Positions 1 to 8,584 of a stretch of DNA of 64,000 nucleotides are shown piece by piece. This DNA is from Haematobacter genomosp. 1 (GTDB lineage: Bacteria > Pseudomonadota > Alphaproteobacteria > Rhodobacterales > Rhodobacteraceae): contig NZ_NIPW01000008.1 in assembly GCF_002196855.1 (NCBI RefSeq), positions 124,001-188,000 of the forward strand. Reading direction: 5' to 3'. The notes under the pieces are model-generated. The model was not told the DNA's origin. It did no database searches and saw nothing but the letters and a program-made list of their open reading frames with translations. A program made the translations under genes and the position numbers. Each line of letters begins with the position of its first letter. Within the stretch, counting starts at the first letter, position 1.

Positions 1-337
1 GCAGGCCCTGACCGCCGCGCATGCCATTCCCCTGAATGCGGTGGGGGAGCCATTTCTTGTCACCACCGGGCGGAGGCTCCGGGAGGAGGGTTGGCCGGAG
101 GGGGTGGAGACGCTTCTGGTGATGCTGGACGGGGACTGCGCCTTTCGGACGCTCGACCCGCGGGGCGTGACGATCTGGTGGGGGGCGTTTCTCGGCATGG
201 CAAACCAGATCGTCTATCACGGCCCGCTGGCAGAGGCTGGCCCGCGTATCGCGGCGGCGCGGGCTGCGGCGCGGGCAGAACATGGCTGGATCATGGATAC
301 CTATCTTCTGCGCCGTCACTCGGCGAGCGCACCGTAG
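1..337 (+). CDS. cobF: Precorrin-6A synthase (deacetylating), C-terminal part
   Basis: Partial: the reading frame is open from the first base, so the N-terminus lies outside the window. About 111 residues are present. They end in the segment typical of CobF C-termini: LDGDCAF, then WWGAFLGM, then GWIMDTYLLRR near the stop. CobF methylates C1 and removes the acetyl group extruded at C2 in the aerobic cobalamin route. The gene is on the plus strand, convergent with cobA, and their 3' ends overlap by 22 bp. The family call rests on the C-terminal motifs only, but these are distinctive. Confidence 0.85.
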   Translation, partial: QALTAAHAIPLNAVGEPFLVTTGRRLREEGWPEGVETLLVMLDGDCAFRTLDPRGVTIWWGAFLGMANQIVYHGPLAEAGPRIAAARAAARAEHGWIMDTYLLRRHSASAP

Positions 338-1035
338 AGGATCAGCGTTGGCGCCTCCTCCCGTTGCGCGACGGCCAGCCGCCCGGCGAGACCGCCCACC
401 GTGTCACGGTGGAGGGATTGGCGCGGGGTCGATACGCCTTCGGCCATGAGCGCGGGGGTGTCCTCCGGCAGGCCCGCCGCGATCAGCCGCTGGGCAAGCT
501 CGGGGAAGGTCGCCCGCGCCATGAAAACCGCCGTGACTGCGCCCGGATCCGCAAGGGCGGACCAGTTCAGTTCTTCCGGCAGCGCGCCGGTCACGTCATG
601 GCCGGTAACGAACTGCACCCGCCGCGCGACACCGCGCCGGGTCAGCGGAATGCCAGCAGCGGCGGCGGCGGCGCAGGGCGACGGCACGCCGGGGATGACC
701 TCGAACGGGATATCCGCCTGGCGGAGGGTGGCGATCTCCTCCTCAAGCCGCCCGAATACGCCGGCATCACCGGATTTCAACCGGACGACCCGGGCACCGG
801 TCCGGGCGTGATCGACCAGCAGCCTGCTCACATGGGCCTGCCGGGGCGAGGCGCGGCCCGCCCGCTTGCCGACGGAAATCAACTCCGCGCCGGGGGGCGT
901 CATGTCGAGGATCGGACCGGCGGAAAGGTCGTCGTAGAGCACGACCTCTGCCCGGCGCAGACGGTCGGCGGCCTTCACGGTCAACAGCTCGGGGTCGCCC
1001 GGACCAGAGGAGACGAAACTGACGAAGCCGGTCAT
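316..1035 (-). CDS. cobA: Uroporphyrinogen-III C-methyltransferase (SUMT)
   Basis: 239 residues, the usual length of a stand-alone SUMT. It transfers two methyl groups from S-adenosylmethionine to C2 and C7 of uroporphyrinogen III, giving precorrin-2, the entry point to corrinoids and siroheme. Visible motifs are the N-terminal GPGDPELLTVKA loop, DAGVFGR near residue 90 and VIPGVPS followed by an Ala-rich stretch and GIPLTRRG. There is no CysG-type dehydrogenase/chelatase domain. It is the last gene of the minus-strand cob operon; its ATG overlaps the cobB stop by 4 bp (ATGA). Confidence 0.93.
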   Translation of the reverse strand: MTGFVSFVSSGPGDPELLTVKAADRLRRAEVVLYDDLSAGPILDMTPPGAELISVGKRAGRASPRQAHVSRLLVDHARTGARVVRLKSGDAGVFGRLEEEIATLRQADIPFEVIPGVPSPCAAAAAAGIPLTRRGVARRVQFVTGHDVTGALPEELNWSALADPGAVTAVFMARATFPELAQRLIAAGLPEDTPALMAEGVSTPRQSLHRDTVGGLAGRLAVAQREEAPTLILYGALAE

Positions 1036-2327
1036 GAGGCCCTCGCGATCAGGTGAAAGAACGTGCCGCTGACGGTTCCGCGATGGGAGCCCGTCTCCGC
1101 AACGGGCGCGCTGTCGGCGTCCTCGACGCGGGCCAGCGGCGCGTCTGGCTGCGACAGGATTGTGGAATAGTGGAATTCGTGCCCCCTGAGCCGCGTTCCC
1201 GCCGGGAAACCGGGGAGTGGCGCCCGCAACTCCGCCATCCGGTAGCCGAGATGCATCCGCCGGGTGGCGTAGCTGGTGACAAGGCCAAGCAGCCCCGCCA
1301 TCCGGTGCGAGGTGCCCTGCGCGTCAACCAGCGCCTCGCCCAGTACCATGTAGCCGCCGCACTCCCCGTGCACGGGCCGCGTCGCTGCGAACCGCCTCAG
1401 ACCCGACAGGAACCTTTCCGCCGCCGCGATCCGGCCCGCGTGAAGTTCGGGATAGCCGCCGGGCAGCCAGCAAACCCCCGTATCGGGGGGCGCCTCATCG
1501 GCAAGCGGGGAAAACGGCAGGATTTCCGCACCCCGCCGATGCCAGCCGTCCAAAAGATGGGGGTAGGCAAAGGAAAAGGCCGCGTCCCGCGCCAGGGCAA
1601 TCCGCTGTGCAGGCGGTGGCAGGTGCTCTGCCTCGATCGCCATTGCCCCGCCGGAGGCGGCGGCCTTCAGCGCGGCGAGGTCCAGATGCATGCGCAGGAA
1701 AGTGGCGTATCGGGCGACGGCTGTCTCCAGATCGGGATGCTCCACCGCTTGCACAAGTCCCAGATGCCGCTCCGGCAGGGCCAGATCACCCCGCCGGGGC
1801 AGGGCGCCGAAACAGGGGATGCCGACTTCCTCCAGCGACAGGCGGCACAGCCGCTCATGCCGGGGGGAAGCGACACGATTGAGGATCACTCCCGCCACGC
1901 GGACACCCGTGCGGAGCGCACCCAATCCCGCCGCGACCGCCGCCACCGTCTGTGCCTGACCGGAAACATCGAGGACCAGCACAACCGGCCAACCCGTCAT
2001 CGCGGCGATGTCGGCACTGGCCCCGGTTCCCTGTTCGCCCGCGGTCGCCACCCCGTCGAACAACCCCATGGAGCCTTCCGCCAGGGCCAGCTCTCCGCCC
2101 CGTGCCAGTTGCGCCCCGAGGAGACCGGGCGGCATGGCCCAACTGTCCAGATTGAAGCTCTCCCGCCCGGAAGCGGCGCGGTGAAAGGCCGGATCAATGT
2201 AGTCCGGCCCGCATTTGTAGGGCTGCACCGCGATGCCGTCCTCTGCCAGACAGCGGAGCAGGCCGAGCATTACGGTCGTCTTCCCGGAGCCTGACCGGGG
2301 GGCGGAGACAAGGAGGCCGCGCGTCAC
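1032..2327 (-). CDS. cobB: Hydrogenobyrinic acid a,c-diamide synthase (glutamine-hydrolysing)
   Basis: 431 residues. It amidates the a and c carboxylates of hydrogenobyrinic acid using ATP and glutamine. The N-terminal ATP-binding P-loop ([11 protein letters not shown]) starts at about residue 8. The C-terminal class I glutaminase-like domain shows the nucleophile in [12 protein letters not shown] and a later FHYS segment. The start codon is GTG, overlapping the cobM stop as GTGA. It is the substrate supplier for cobaltochelatase, whose CobN subunit is encoded in the same operon. Confidence 0.93.
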   Translation of the reverse strand: MTRGLLVSAPRSGSGKTTVMLGLLRCLAEDGIAVQPYKCGPDYIDPAFHRAASGRESFNLDSWAMPPGLLGAQLARGGELALAEGSMGLFDGVATAGEQGTGASADIAAMTGWPVVLVLDVSGQAQTVAAVAAGLGALRTGVRVAGVILNRVASPRHERLCRLSLEEVGIPCFGALPRRGDLALPERHLGLVQAVEHPDLETAVARYATFLRMHLDLAALKAAASGGAMAIEAEHLPPPAQRIALARDAAFSFAYPHLLDGWHRRGAEILPFSPLADEAPPDTGVCWLPGGYPELHAGRIAAAERFLSGLRRFAATRPVHGECGGYMVLGEALVDAQGTSHRMAGLLGLVTSYATRRMHLGYRMAELRAPLPGFPAGTRLRGHEFHYSTILSQPDAPLARVEDADSAPVAETGSHRGTVSGTFFHLIARAS

Positions 2328-3097
2328 GGTTTCACGGCCTCCAGCCGGCCTGCGCGAAAGCGGCGGTCGTAATCAGCGGCATAGAGGCGGCTTTCCTCGA
2401 ATCCTTCTTGTGCGAGCGCAGGGCCGACAAGGATAAGCGCCGTGCGCTCCATCGTCTCGCCCACAAGGGCGGTGATGGAGGCGAGGGTGCCGCGCACCAC
2501 CCGCTCCTCCGGCCAGCTTGCCCGCCAGACCACCGCCACCGGGCACTCCCGCCCGTAATGGTGTCCGAGCTCAGCCGCGATTTCGGCCAGCCGGTGAATG
2601 GACAGATGAAGGGCCAGCGTGGCTCCGGTCGCGGCAAAGGTCGCCAACCGCTCTCCATCCGGAAGGGGCGAGGCGCGCCCGCCCGTCCGTGTCAACACCA
2701 CGCTCTGGGCAACGCCGGGAAGCGTCAGTTCCACGCCCAGGCTTGCGGCGGCAGCGGCAAAGGACGGCACACCGGGGGTTACCGTATAGGGGATGTCCAG
2801 CGCGCGGAGTCGCCGGATCTGCTCCCCCATCGCCGACCAAACGGAGAGATCGCCGGAATGCAGTCGCGCCACGTCCTGACCCGCGCCGTGAGCCGCCGCG
2901 ATTTCCGCCACGATGGCGTCAAGATCCAGGGACGCGGTGTTCACCCTCCGGGCGTCGGGAGGGCAGTGAGCCAGCACCGCTTCCGGTATCAGCGATCCGG
3001 CATAGAGGCAGACGGGGCATGCCGCGATCAGATCACGGCCCCGGAGGGTCAGCAGGTCGGGTGCGCCGGGACCGGCGCCGATGAAGTGGACGGTCAT
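2324..3097 (-). CDS. cobM: Precorrin-4 C11-methyltransferase
   Basis: 257 residues from the ATG at 3097, chosen because it forms an ATGA overlap with the cobE stop and places the SAM-binding [11 protein letters not shown] at residues 7-17. The frame stays open upstream, but that part only overlaps cobE. It methylates C11 of precorrin-4 to give precorrin-5. Other family motifs are LHSGDLSVW and [15 protein letters not shown]. The family is the tetrapyrrole methylase fold shared with cobA, cobI, cobJ and the N-terminal half of cobL. Confidence 0.93.
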   Translation of the reverse strand: MTVHFIGAGPGAPDLLTLRGRDLIAACPVCLYAGSLIPEAVLAHCPPDARRVNTASLDLDAIVAEIAAAHGAGQDVARLHSGDLSVWSAMGEQIRRLRALDIPYTVTPGVPSFAAAAASLGVELTLPGVAQSVVLTRTGGRASPLPDGERLATFAATGATLALHLSIHRLAEIAAELGHHYGRECPVAVVWRASWPEERVVRGTLASITALVGETMERTALILVGPALAQEGFEESRLYAADYDRRFRAGRLEAVKP

Positions 3098-3456
3098 GGA
3101 ATGTCTCCTGTTACGGCGAGGGCGGCTGTCGCCATCCGGTCGCCGGATATGGCTCTGGGGCCTGCCAGCCGCGCGCCCGCTCCGGCCGCCGCGAGGGCGC
3201 AGGCCTCCGCCACGGAGCCGGTGCCACGGGCCGCGCGGGAGACGGGGCCGTCGCTCAGCGTCGATTGGGCGGACATGGCCTGTGGCGCTATCGGGATCAG
3301 CAGGTAGCCTGCCTCGCAAAGGGCGAGTGCCGCGGGTTGGCGCAGCTTGTCCTGCGGTAGCGCTAGGCGACGGCAGCCTTTCGCGCCCGCCCGTTCCAAT
3401 GCATCGAGCACCGAGACCATCGTCGCCGCCCCGCGGAATCCGATACCGGCGATCAT
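3094..3456 (-). CDS. cobE: CobE / CbiG C-terminal-domain cobalamin protein
   Basis: 120 residues starting MIAGIGFRG, with ATGA overlaps at both ends (cobL stop, cobM start). GIGFR and the later [13 protein letters not shown] arrangement match the short CobE proteins, which correspond to the C-terminal domain of CbiG. CobE is required for normal cobalamin synthesis in aerobic organisms, but its chemical step is not firmly established. An upstream ATG at 3471 would add five residues (MERHP); the 4-bp overlap favours 3456. Confidence 0.85.
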   Translation of the reverse strand: MIAGIGFRGAATMVSVLDALERAGAKGCRRLALPQDKLRQPAALALCEAGYLLIPIAPQAMSAQSTLSDGPVSRAARGTGSVAEACALAAAGAGARLAGPRAISGDRMATAALAVTGDIP

Positions 3457-4631
3457 CGGGTGACGCTCCATTGAACCACCGGGTAGCTGGCCTTCCAGCC
3501 CCGTTTCCGCCCCAGCGGACGGGCCTCCGAAAGCTCGATGCGCAGGAGGCTGCCGCCGTGAACACCATGCCATCTGGCAAGCAGCGCCTCCGTCTCCAGC
3601 GTGACAGCATGGATCACAAGGCGCACGCCGGGCGCGAGCCGTTCCCAGAGCGCGTGGAGCAGGGCGTCATCGGCGCCGCCGCCGACAAAGACCGCGTGCG
3701 GATCACCCAGCGTTGCGATCACGTCCTGTGCCGCGCCCTCCCGCACCTCCAGCGCCACGCCGAGACTGGCGGCGTTGCTCTGGCAGCGGAGCGCGCGGGC
3801 GGGATCCCGCTCGATGGCGATGCAACGGGCGGTGGGATCGCAGAGCATCCATTCGATGCCGACGGACCCGGAGCCAGCGCCGATATCCCACAGCAGTTCC
3901 CCGCGACGCGGGGCGAGAGCGGAGAGCGCCAGCGCCCGGATGGGCCGCTTGGTGATCTGCCCGTCATGCGCGAACAGGCCGTCCTGCACCCCGGAACACC
4001 GCGGGATCACCGGACCCTCACCGGCGATTTCGAGCGCGGCGATCACCAGCGGATCGACATCGGTCAACGCAAACTCCGCCGCCGTGGTCCCCCGGATGCG
4101 TTCCGAGCCGCCGCCCAGCCGTTCCATGAGGGTAAGCCGCGTGGCGCCGAAGCCCTCGCCGGTGAGCCATTCGGCAAGTTCGCCAGCCGCTCCGCCGTCC
4201 CGAAGCGTCACAATGGCCCGAAGGCCGGGTGCGAGATGGCGGCGGAGAGACCCCAGCGGTGCTGCGTGAAGGCCAAGCCGCAAGGTTTCCTCCTGCCGCC
4301 AGCCGAGACGCGCCGCCGCGAGAGCGGTCGCCGAGGGCGCCGGGAAGGCCCGCCATTCCCCTTTGCCCAGCCGCCCCGTCAGCGTCCCCCCCGCGCCGTG
4401 CCAGAAGGGATCGCCGGACGCGAGCACCGCGACCTTTCTTCCCCGCAGCCTCAGGACCGGCTCCACCGAGAACGGCACCGGCCAGGCCCGCCGCTGTGGA
4501 TGGTCTATCATGCGCAGATGCCGGGAACCGCCGAAGACCACCTCTGCCGCCGCAAGAGCACGGAGGCTTGCGGCGGACAGGCCATCCGGGCCATCTTCGC
4601 CGATACCGATGATCGAAAGCCACTCATTCAT
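3453..4631 (-). CDS. cobL: Precorrin-6Y C5,15-methyltransferase (decarboxylating)
   Basis: 392 residues, a fusion of two activities. The N-terminal CbiE-like tetrapyrrole methylase carries [12 protein letters not shown] and [10 protein letters not shown]. The C-terminal CbiT-like Rossmann methyltransferase carries [14 protein letters not shown] and AIERDPARA. It methylates C5 and C15 and decarboxylates the acetate side chain at C12, giving precorrin-8X. The ATG at 4631 gives the standard [11 protein letters not shown] start and abuts the opposite-strand cobK start. An in-frame upstream codon at 4658 would place the N-terminus inside cobK and is less likely. Confidence 0.92.
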   Translation of the reverse strand: MNEWLSIIGIGEDGPDGLSAASLRALAAAEVVFGGSRHLRMIDHPQRRAWPVPFSVEPVLRLRGRKVAVLASGDPFWHGAGGTLTGRLGKGEWRAFPAPSATALAAARLGWRQEETLRLGLHAAPLGSLRRHLAPGLRAIVTLRDGGAAGELAEWLTGEGFGATRLTLMERLGGGSERIRGTTAAEFALTDVDPLVIAALEIAGEGPVIPRCSGVQDGLFAHDGQITKRPIRALALSALAPRRGELLWDIGAGSGSVGIEWMLCDPTARCIAIERDPARALRCQSNAASLGVALEVREGAAQDVIATLGDPHAVFVGGGADDALLHALWERLAPGVRLVIHAVTLETEALLARWHGVHGGSLLRIELSEARPLGRKRGWKASYPVVQWSVTR

Positions 4632-5370
4632 GCGTCCGACCCTGATCCTTGGCGGCACGACGGAGGCCAGCCGTCTTGCCGCCGCGATGGCCGATGCGCG
4701 GCTCCCTGCGATCCTGTCCTATGCCGGGCGCACCCTCGCCCCCCGTGCGCAACCGGTTCCCGTACGGATCGGCGGCTTCGGCGGGCCCGAGGGGCTGGCG
4801 GAGTATCTCCTGCGGGAGCGGATCGGCAGGGTCGTGGACGCCACGCATCCTTTCGCCGCGCGGATCAGCCGCAATGCGCGCGCTGCCTGTGACAGGACCG
4901 GCACACCGCTCCTCCGGCTGGAGCGCCCCGCCTGGAGACCGGGAGCCGGGGATCGCTGGGTGTCGCTGCCCGATATGGCAGCTGCGGCGGCTGCACTGTC
5001 CGGGTCGCCGAGGCGGGTGTTTCTCGCCATCGGGCGTCAGCATCTGGACGCCTTCGCGGGAGTTCCGCAGCATCGCTACCTGCTCCGTCTGGTCGATCCG
5101 CCCGCAACACCGCCGCCCTTCCGGGATTGCAGTGTCGTCATCGGGCGCGGGCCCTTCGATACCGGGGAGGAGCGGGCGCTTCTGGAGAGATACGGCACGG
5201 AAATCATCGTCACCAAGAATGCCGGTGGCGAGGGGGCGGTGGCCAAGCTCCATGCGGCACGCCTGCTGGGCCTGCCCGTGCTGATGGTCGAGCGGCCCGC
5301 CATTACGGGTGAAAGCGTAGCGGGAGTGGAGGACGTGCTCCGCTGGTGTCATGCCGACCTCGGGGTATAG
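4630..5370 (+). CDS. cobK: Precorrin-6A reductase
   Basis: 246 residues. It is the NAD(P)H-dependent reductase that converts precorrin-6A to 6B. The N-terminal GGTTEASRLA is the dinucleotide-binding loop of the CobK/CbiJ family; VVDATHPFAA and IIVTKNAGGEGAVAKLHAA are further family motifs. It is the only plus-strand gene inside the minus-strand cob run. Its ATG (4630-4632) and the cobL ATG lie in the same CATG, so no intergenic promoter space exists. Its 3' end overlaps cobJ by 22 bp in a convergent arrangement. Confidence 0.92.
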   Translation: MRPTLILGGTTEASRLAAAMADARLPAILSYAGRTLAPRAQPVPVRIGGFGGPEGLAEYLLRERIGRVVDATHPFAARISRNARAACDRTGTPLLRLERPAWRPGAGDRWVSLPDMAAAAAALSGSPRRVFLAIGRQHLDAFAGVPQHRYLLRLVDPPATPPPFRDCSVVIGRGPFDTGEERALLERYGTEIIVTKNAGGEGAVAKLHAARLLGLPVLMVERPAITGESVAGVEDVLRWCHADLGV

Positions 5371-6125
5371 ACGAACGGGCCGACCCGGCGTGTCCGTGAT
5401 GAGCCGACGATGACCACGGTGCGCATGTCCGCCATCTCCGGCAGGGCCTCCGACAGGGCAACGGTGCGGATCGCCTGATCGGGGGTGGACACGGCGCGGG
5501 CAAAGATCACCAACCGTTCAGGCTCGCACAGCTGCCGCAGGGCGGTCAGCACCGCACCGAATTGCGCGGGTCGCGTGCGGGACCGGGGGTTGTAGAACGC
5601 CATGGCGAAATCCGCCTCGGCCGCGAGCCGCACGCGCTTGAGCACGAGATCAAACGGTTTGAGGTTGTCGGAAAGGTTGATCGCGCAAAAATCGTGCCCG
5701 AGCGGAGCGCCTGCCGCCGCCGCCGCCGCCAGCATCGCGGTGATGCCGGGAAGGACGCGGATGTCCGTCTCCGCCCGTGACAGGCTCTGCGACGGGCTCT
5801 CCGACAGACTCTGCGGCAAAACCTCCAGCGCCTCGAACAGCGCCGAGGCCATGGCAAAGACGCCGGGATCGCCGGAGGAGACGATCACCACCCGCCGCCC
5901 CTCCGCCGCGAGCCGCAACGCATGATGGGCGCGGTCCAGCTCCTCCCGGTTGTCGGAGGCATGGCGCGACAGCCCCTGACGCGGGGCGATGCGGGCGACA
6001 TAGGGCTGATAGCCGATGACGTCGGTGGCTTCGGCCAACGCCTGCTCCACCTCGGGCGTAATCATGCGGGAGGCGCCGGGGCCAAGGCCCGCCACGGTGA
6101 TCCAGCCGGGCTGCGGAGCGGTCAT
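5349..6125 (-). CDS. cobJ: Precorrin-3B C17-methyltransferase
   Basis: 258 residues. It methylates C17 and promotes ring contraction of precorrin-3B, giving precorrin-4. Family signatures are VAGLGPGASRMITPE near the N-terminus, VIGYQPYV, IVSSGDPGVFAMA, VLPGITAMLAAAAAAGAPLGHDF and AFYNPRSRTRP. Between FEALEVLP and ETDIRVLPGI there is a Ser-rich stretch (QSLSESPSQSLS) encoded by a short duplicated DNA unit, probably a surface-loop expansion. The ATG overlaps the cobI stop (ATGA at 6122). Confidence 0.94.
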   Translation of the reverse strand: MTAPQPGWITVAGLGPGASRMITPEVEQALAEATDVIGYQPYVARIAPRQGLSRHASDNREELDRAHHALRLAAEGRRVVIVSSGDPGVFAMASALFEALEVLPQSLSESPSQSLSRAETDIRVLPGITAMLAAAAAAGAPLGHDFCAINLSDNLKPFDLVLKRVRLAAEADFAMAFYNPRSRTRPAQFGAVLTALRQLCEPERLVIFARAVSTPDQAIRTVALSEALPEMADMRTVVIVGSSRTRRVGPFVYTPRSA

Positions 6126-6835
6126 GGCCGCCGCCCCCGACCATGCACGAGCGCGATGGCGAAATAGGGAACCTCCCCCTCCACCTCCCGCAGCGGGCGG
6201 ACCCGTTCGGTGGGCATCGTGCCGTTTTCCACCAGCCAGGCGTCCGCCAGCCGTCCCGCGGTGGCCAGCGCACGATGCAGCTTGGCAAGATTTCGACCGA
6301 TCTTCATGACGACCAAGGCATCGGTATCTTCTGCACGACGGGTCAGTTCGGCCTCTGGCAGGGTTGCGGGAACCACGGTCAGCACATCATCGCCCCAAGT
6401 GATCGGCCGGCCTGTCGCTGTCCAGCAGCCCGCCATGCCGGGAATACCGGGGACAACCTCCACCATCCCGGTGGGCAATCGCGAATGCAGGTGCATGAAG
6501 CTGCCGTAAAGAAAGGGGTCGCCTTCGCAGAGCACGATCACATCGGCCTTCCGGGCCTGCTCGGCCAGGCGCGCGGACCACGTGTCGTAGAACGGGGCGA
6601 GGGCGGCCCCATAAGCGGGGTCGCTGAAGGAAACCTCCGTCGTCACGGGATATTCCATCGGCCATTCCTCGGCCTCCGCGGGGATCAGCCCGTCAACGAT
6701 GCGGCGCGCCTGTCCTGACCGCCCGGCCTTGCGGAAGTAGGCGACGATCCGGGCAGTGGTCAGGAGCCGATGCGCGCGCAGGCTCATCAGATCAGGGTCT
6801 CCGGGGCCAAGGCCGATGCAGATGACCTTTCCCAT
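6122..6835 (-). CDS. cobI: Precorrin-2 C20-methyltransferase
   Basis: 237 residues from ATG 6835, which overlaps the cobH stop by one base (TGATG). This start gives MGKVICIGLGPGDPDLMSLRA, the standard SAM-binding N-terminus. CEGDPFLYGSFMHL and VVPGIPGMAG are the other core motifs. It adds the C20 methyl to precorrin-2, giving precorrin-3A. The upstream open frame (to 6916) only overlaps cobH and is not used here. Confidence 0.93.
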   Translation of the reverse strand: MGKVICIGLGPGDPDLMSLRAHRLLTTARIVAYFRKAGRSGQARRIVDGLIPAEAEEWPMEYPVTTEVSFSDPAYGAALAPFYDTWSARLAEQARKADVIVLCEGDPFLYGSFMHLHSRLPTGMVEVVPGIPGMAGCWTATGRPITWGDDVLTVVPATLPEAELTRRAEDTDALVVMKIGRNLAKLHRALATAGRLADAWLVENGTMPTERVRPLREVEGEVPYFAIALVHGRGRRP

Positions 6836-7464
6836 CACTCGCTCCGGCTGGCGAGAGCGTTGACCGCCGCGACGGTGACGGCGGAACCGCCGAGCCGTCC
6901 TTCGACGGCACACCACGGCGCGGGGTTGTCCGCGATGAGCGCCGCCTTGGATTCCGCCGCCCCGATGAAGCCTACGGGGCAGCCGACGATTGCTGCCGGA
7001 CGCGGGCAGGCGGGGTCCTCAAGCATGTTCAGCAGGTGAAAGAGCGCGGTCGGTGCATTGCCGATCGCCACGACGGCCCCCGCCAGCCACGGACGCCACA
7101 ACTCGAGTGCGGCAGCGCTTCGGGTGGTGGCCAGTCGGTTGGCCAGGTCGGGCACCTCCCTTTCGTGAAGGGTGCAGATCACCGCGTTCCCGGCGGGCAG
7201 GCGCGCGCGGGTGATGCCCTCCGCCACCATGCGCGCGTCGCAAAGGACCGGCGCGCCCGCTTCCAGCGCCGCACGGGCAACACTGGCGAAATCGCGGGAA
7301 AAGCGGATATGCGTGGCCAGTTCCACCAGTCCCGCAGCATGGATCATGCGCACGGCGACGGTCTCCTCCTCGGAGGTGAAGCCGGCAAGATCGGCCTCGG
7401 CGCGGATTGTGGCAAAGCTGGCGCGATAGATGGCCGCGCCGTCTGTTTCATAAAGGTGGGGCAA
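6835..7464 (-). CDS. cobH: Precorrin-8X methylmutase
   Basis: 209 residues. It moves the methyl group from C11 to C12, producing hydrogenobyrinic acid. The catalytic histidine sits in MIHAAG (His42 in this numbering). Other family blocks are CDARMVAEGITRARLPAGN and GCPVGFIGAAESK. The start is a TTG preceded by GAGAGG five bases upstream; no ATG fits the conserved N-terminus, which begins YETDGAAIYRASFATIR. It overlaps the end of cobG by 17 bp, so translational coupling is likely. Confidence 0.92.
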   Translation of the reverse strand: MPHLYETDGAAIYRASFATIRAEADLAGFTSEEETVAVRMIHAAGLVELATHIRFSRDFASVARAALEAGAPVLCDARMVAEGITRARLPAGNAVICTLHEREVPDLANRLATTRSAAALELWRPWLAGAVVAIGNAPTALFHLLNMLEDPACPRPAAIVGCPVGFIGAAESKAALIADNPAPWCAVEGRLGGSAVTVAAVNALASRSE

Positions 7465-8584
7465 GCGGGCCTCTCAGCAGGGTATGAACATCGTCGATGG
7501 ATAGGTCCGTCAGGGCGGGAGGGTCGCCCGCGCGCCCGCCGCGGATCAGGTCGAACCTGCCCATGCGGCCGGTGAGCGTGAGGGCTGCGGATCGTGGGTG
7601 GGCGCAGCCTTTTGCGCATCCCGACACATGCAGCGACACCGACCCCGGCAGGTGCGGGGCCAGCCATAGGGCAAGATCCCGTGTCACCACACTTGCGGAA
7701 CCGCAGGCCGGTTGCCCGGGACAGGCGCTGACCCGGAGCCGGGGATCGGCCGGGTCGATGATCCAGTCCGGCGACGGGGGCACCGCCGCTTCCACGAGCA
7801 CCGACCGCCAGGGGGTTAGCCGGAGGGGTGCCACGGCTAGCGCGCGGAGCGTCACCGCCGTCAACCGCCCGAAGGGCAGCGCCACGCAACTCCCCAATTC
7901 CGTCTTGCCGGGCCGGAGCGGCTCGCCCCGGAGCGGCGGAGACGCGACTTTCAGCGGAGGCTCACCCCCCGCGGCGATGAGAGTGGCCATACGGCGATGG
8001 CCAGCGGCATGCGCGCAGAACCACCGGGCGATATCCATTGCCCGCCCCACGGCTGTTGCCGCGCTGACCCGTTCGCCAAGCGCCATCCCGTCGGCCCGCA
8101 CAATCAGCCCCTCCGCAGCGCGTTCGAGCCGTATATCGGCGGAGGCGCCGCCGAGGATCGCCCTTGCGCCGGTATCCACGGCAAAGCCGAATTTCGCGGG
8201 CAGATCCAGTTCCTCCGCCAGATCCTCTGCCAGCGCAGCCTCCAGCGCGGCGCTCAGTCCGAGGGTCTCTGCATCGTTCGCGATGGGCGTCGTCAGGATG
8301 TTCCGCCGCGCTTCTCTCGCCGGGTCGGCGTCCAGCATGCGGAGGGTGTCCAGTGCCTGGCGCAGTTCGGGAAGCGCCTCCTGCCGGATGCCACGGAGCT
8401 GAAGGCTCGCCCGGCTGCCAAGGTCGATCTCCCCCGACCCGTGCGACTCCGCCAGATCGGCGAGGGCCAGCGCCTGCCCGGAGCCGAGCCGCGAGGCCCG
8501 GGGGCGGAGCCGGACCATCAGCCCATCCCCGGCTTCCATGGGGCGAAGCGCGCCGGGACACCAGCCCTTCACGTTATGCCTCAT
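7448..8584 (-). CDS. cobG: Precorrin-3B synthase (oxygen-dependent)
   Basis: 378 residues starting MRHNVKGWCPGA, with ATGA overlap with the cobN stop. It belongs to the nitrite/sulfite reductase ferredoxin-like family. The siroheme/Fe-S cysteine pattern appears near the C-terminus as CPGQPACGSA followed by HVSGCAKGCAHP. It uses molecular oxygen to hydroxylate C20 and form the gamma-lactone of precorrin-3B, so its presence marks the aerobic pathway. There is no sign of an alternative CobZ. Confidence 0.93.
   Translation of the reverse strand: MRHNVKGWCPGALRPMEAGDGLMVRLRPRASRLGSGQALALADLAESHGSGEIDLGSRASLQLRGIRQEALPELRQALDTLRMLDADPAREARRNILTTPIANDAETLGLSAALEAALAEDLAEELDLPAKFGFAVDTGARAILGGASADIRLERAAEGLIVRADGMALGERVSAATAVGRAMDIARWFCAHAAGHRRMATLIAAGGEPPLKVASPPLRGEPLRPGKTELGSCVALPFGRLTAVTLRALAVAPLRLTPWRSVLVEAAVPPSPDWIIDPADPRLRVSACPGQPACGSASVVTRDLALWLAPHLPGSVSLHVSGCAKGCAHPRSAALTLTGRMGRFDLIRGGRAGDPPALTDLSIDDVHTLLRGPLAPPL

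Noticed and set aside
3457-3610. Longer N-terminus for cobE
   Set aside because: Extra residues only overlap cobL in another frame; the ATGA overlap defines the starts.
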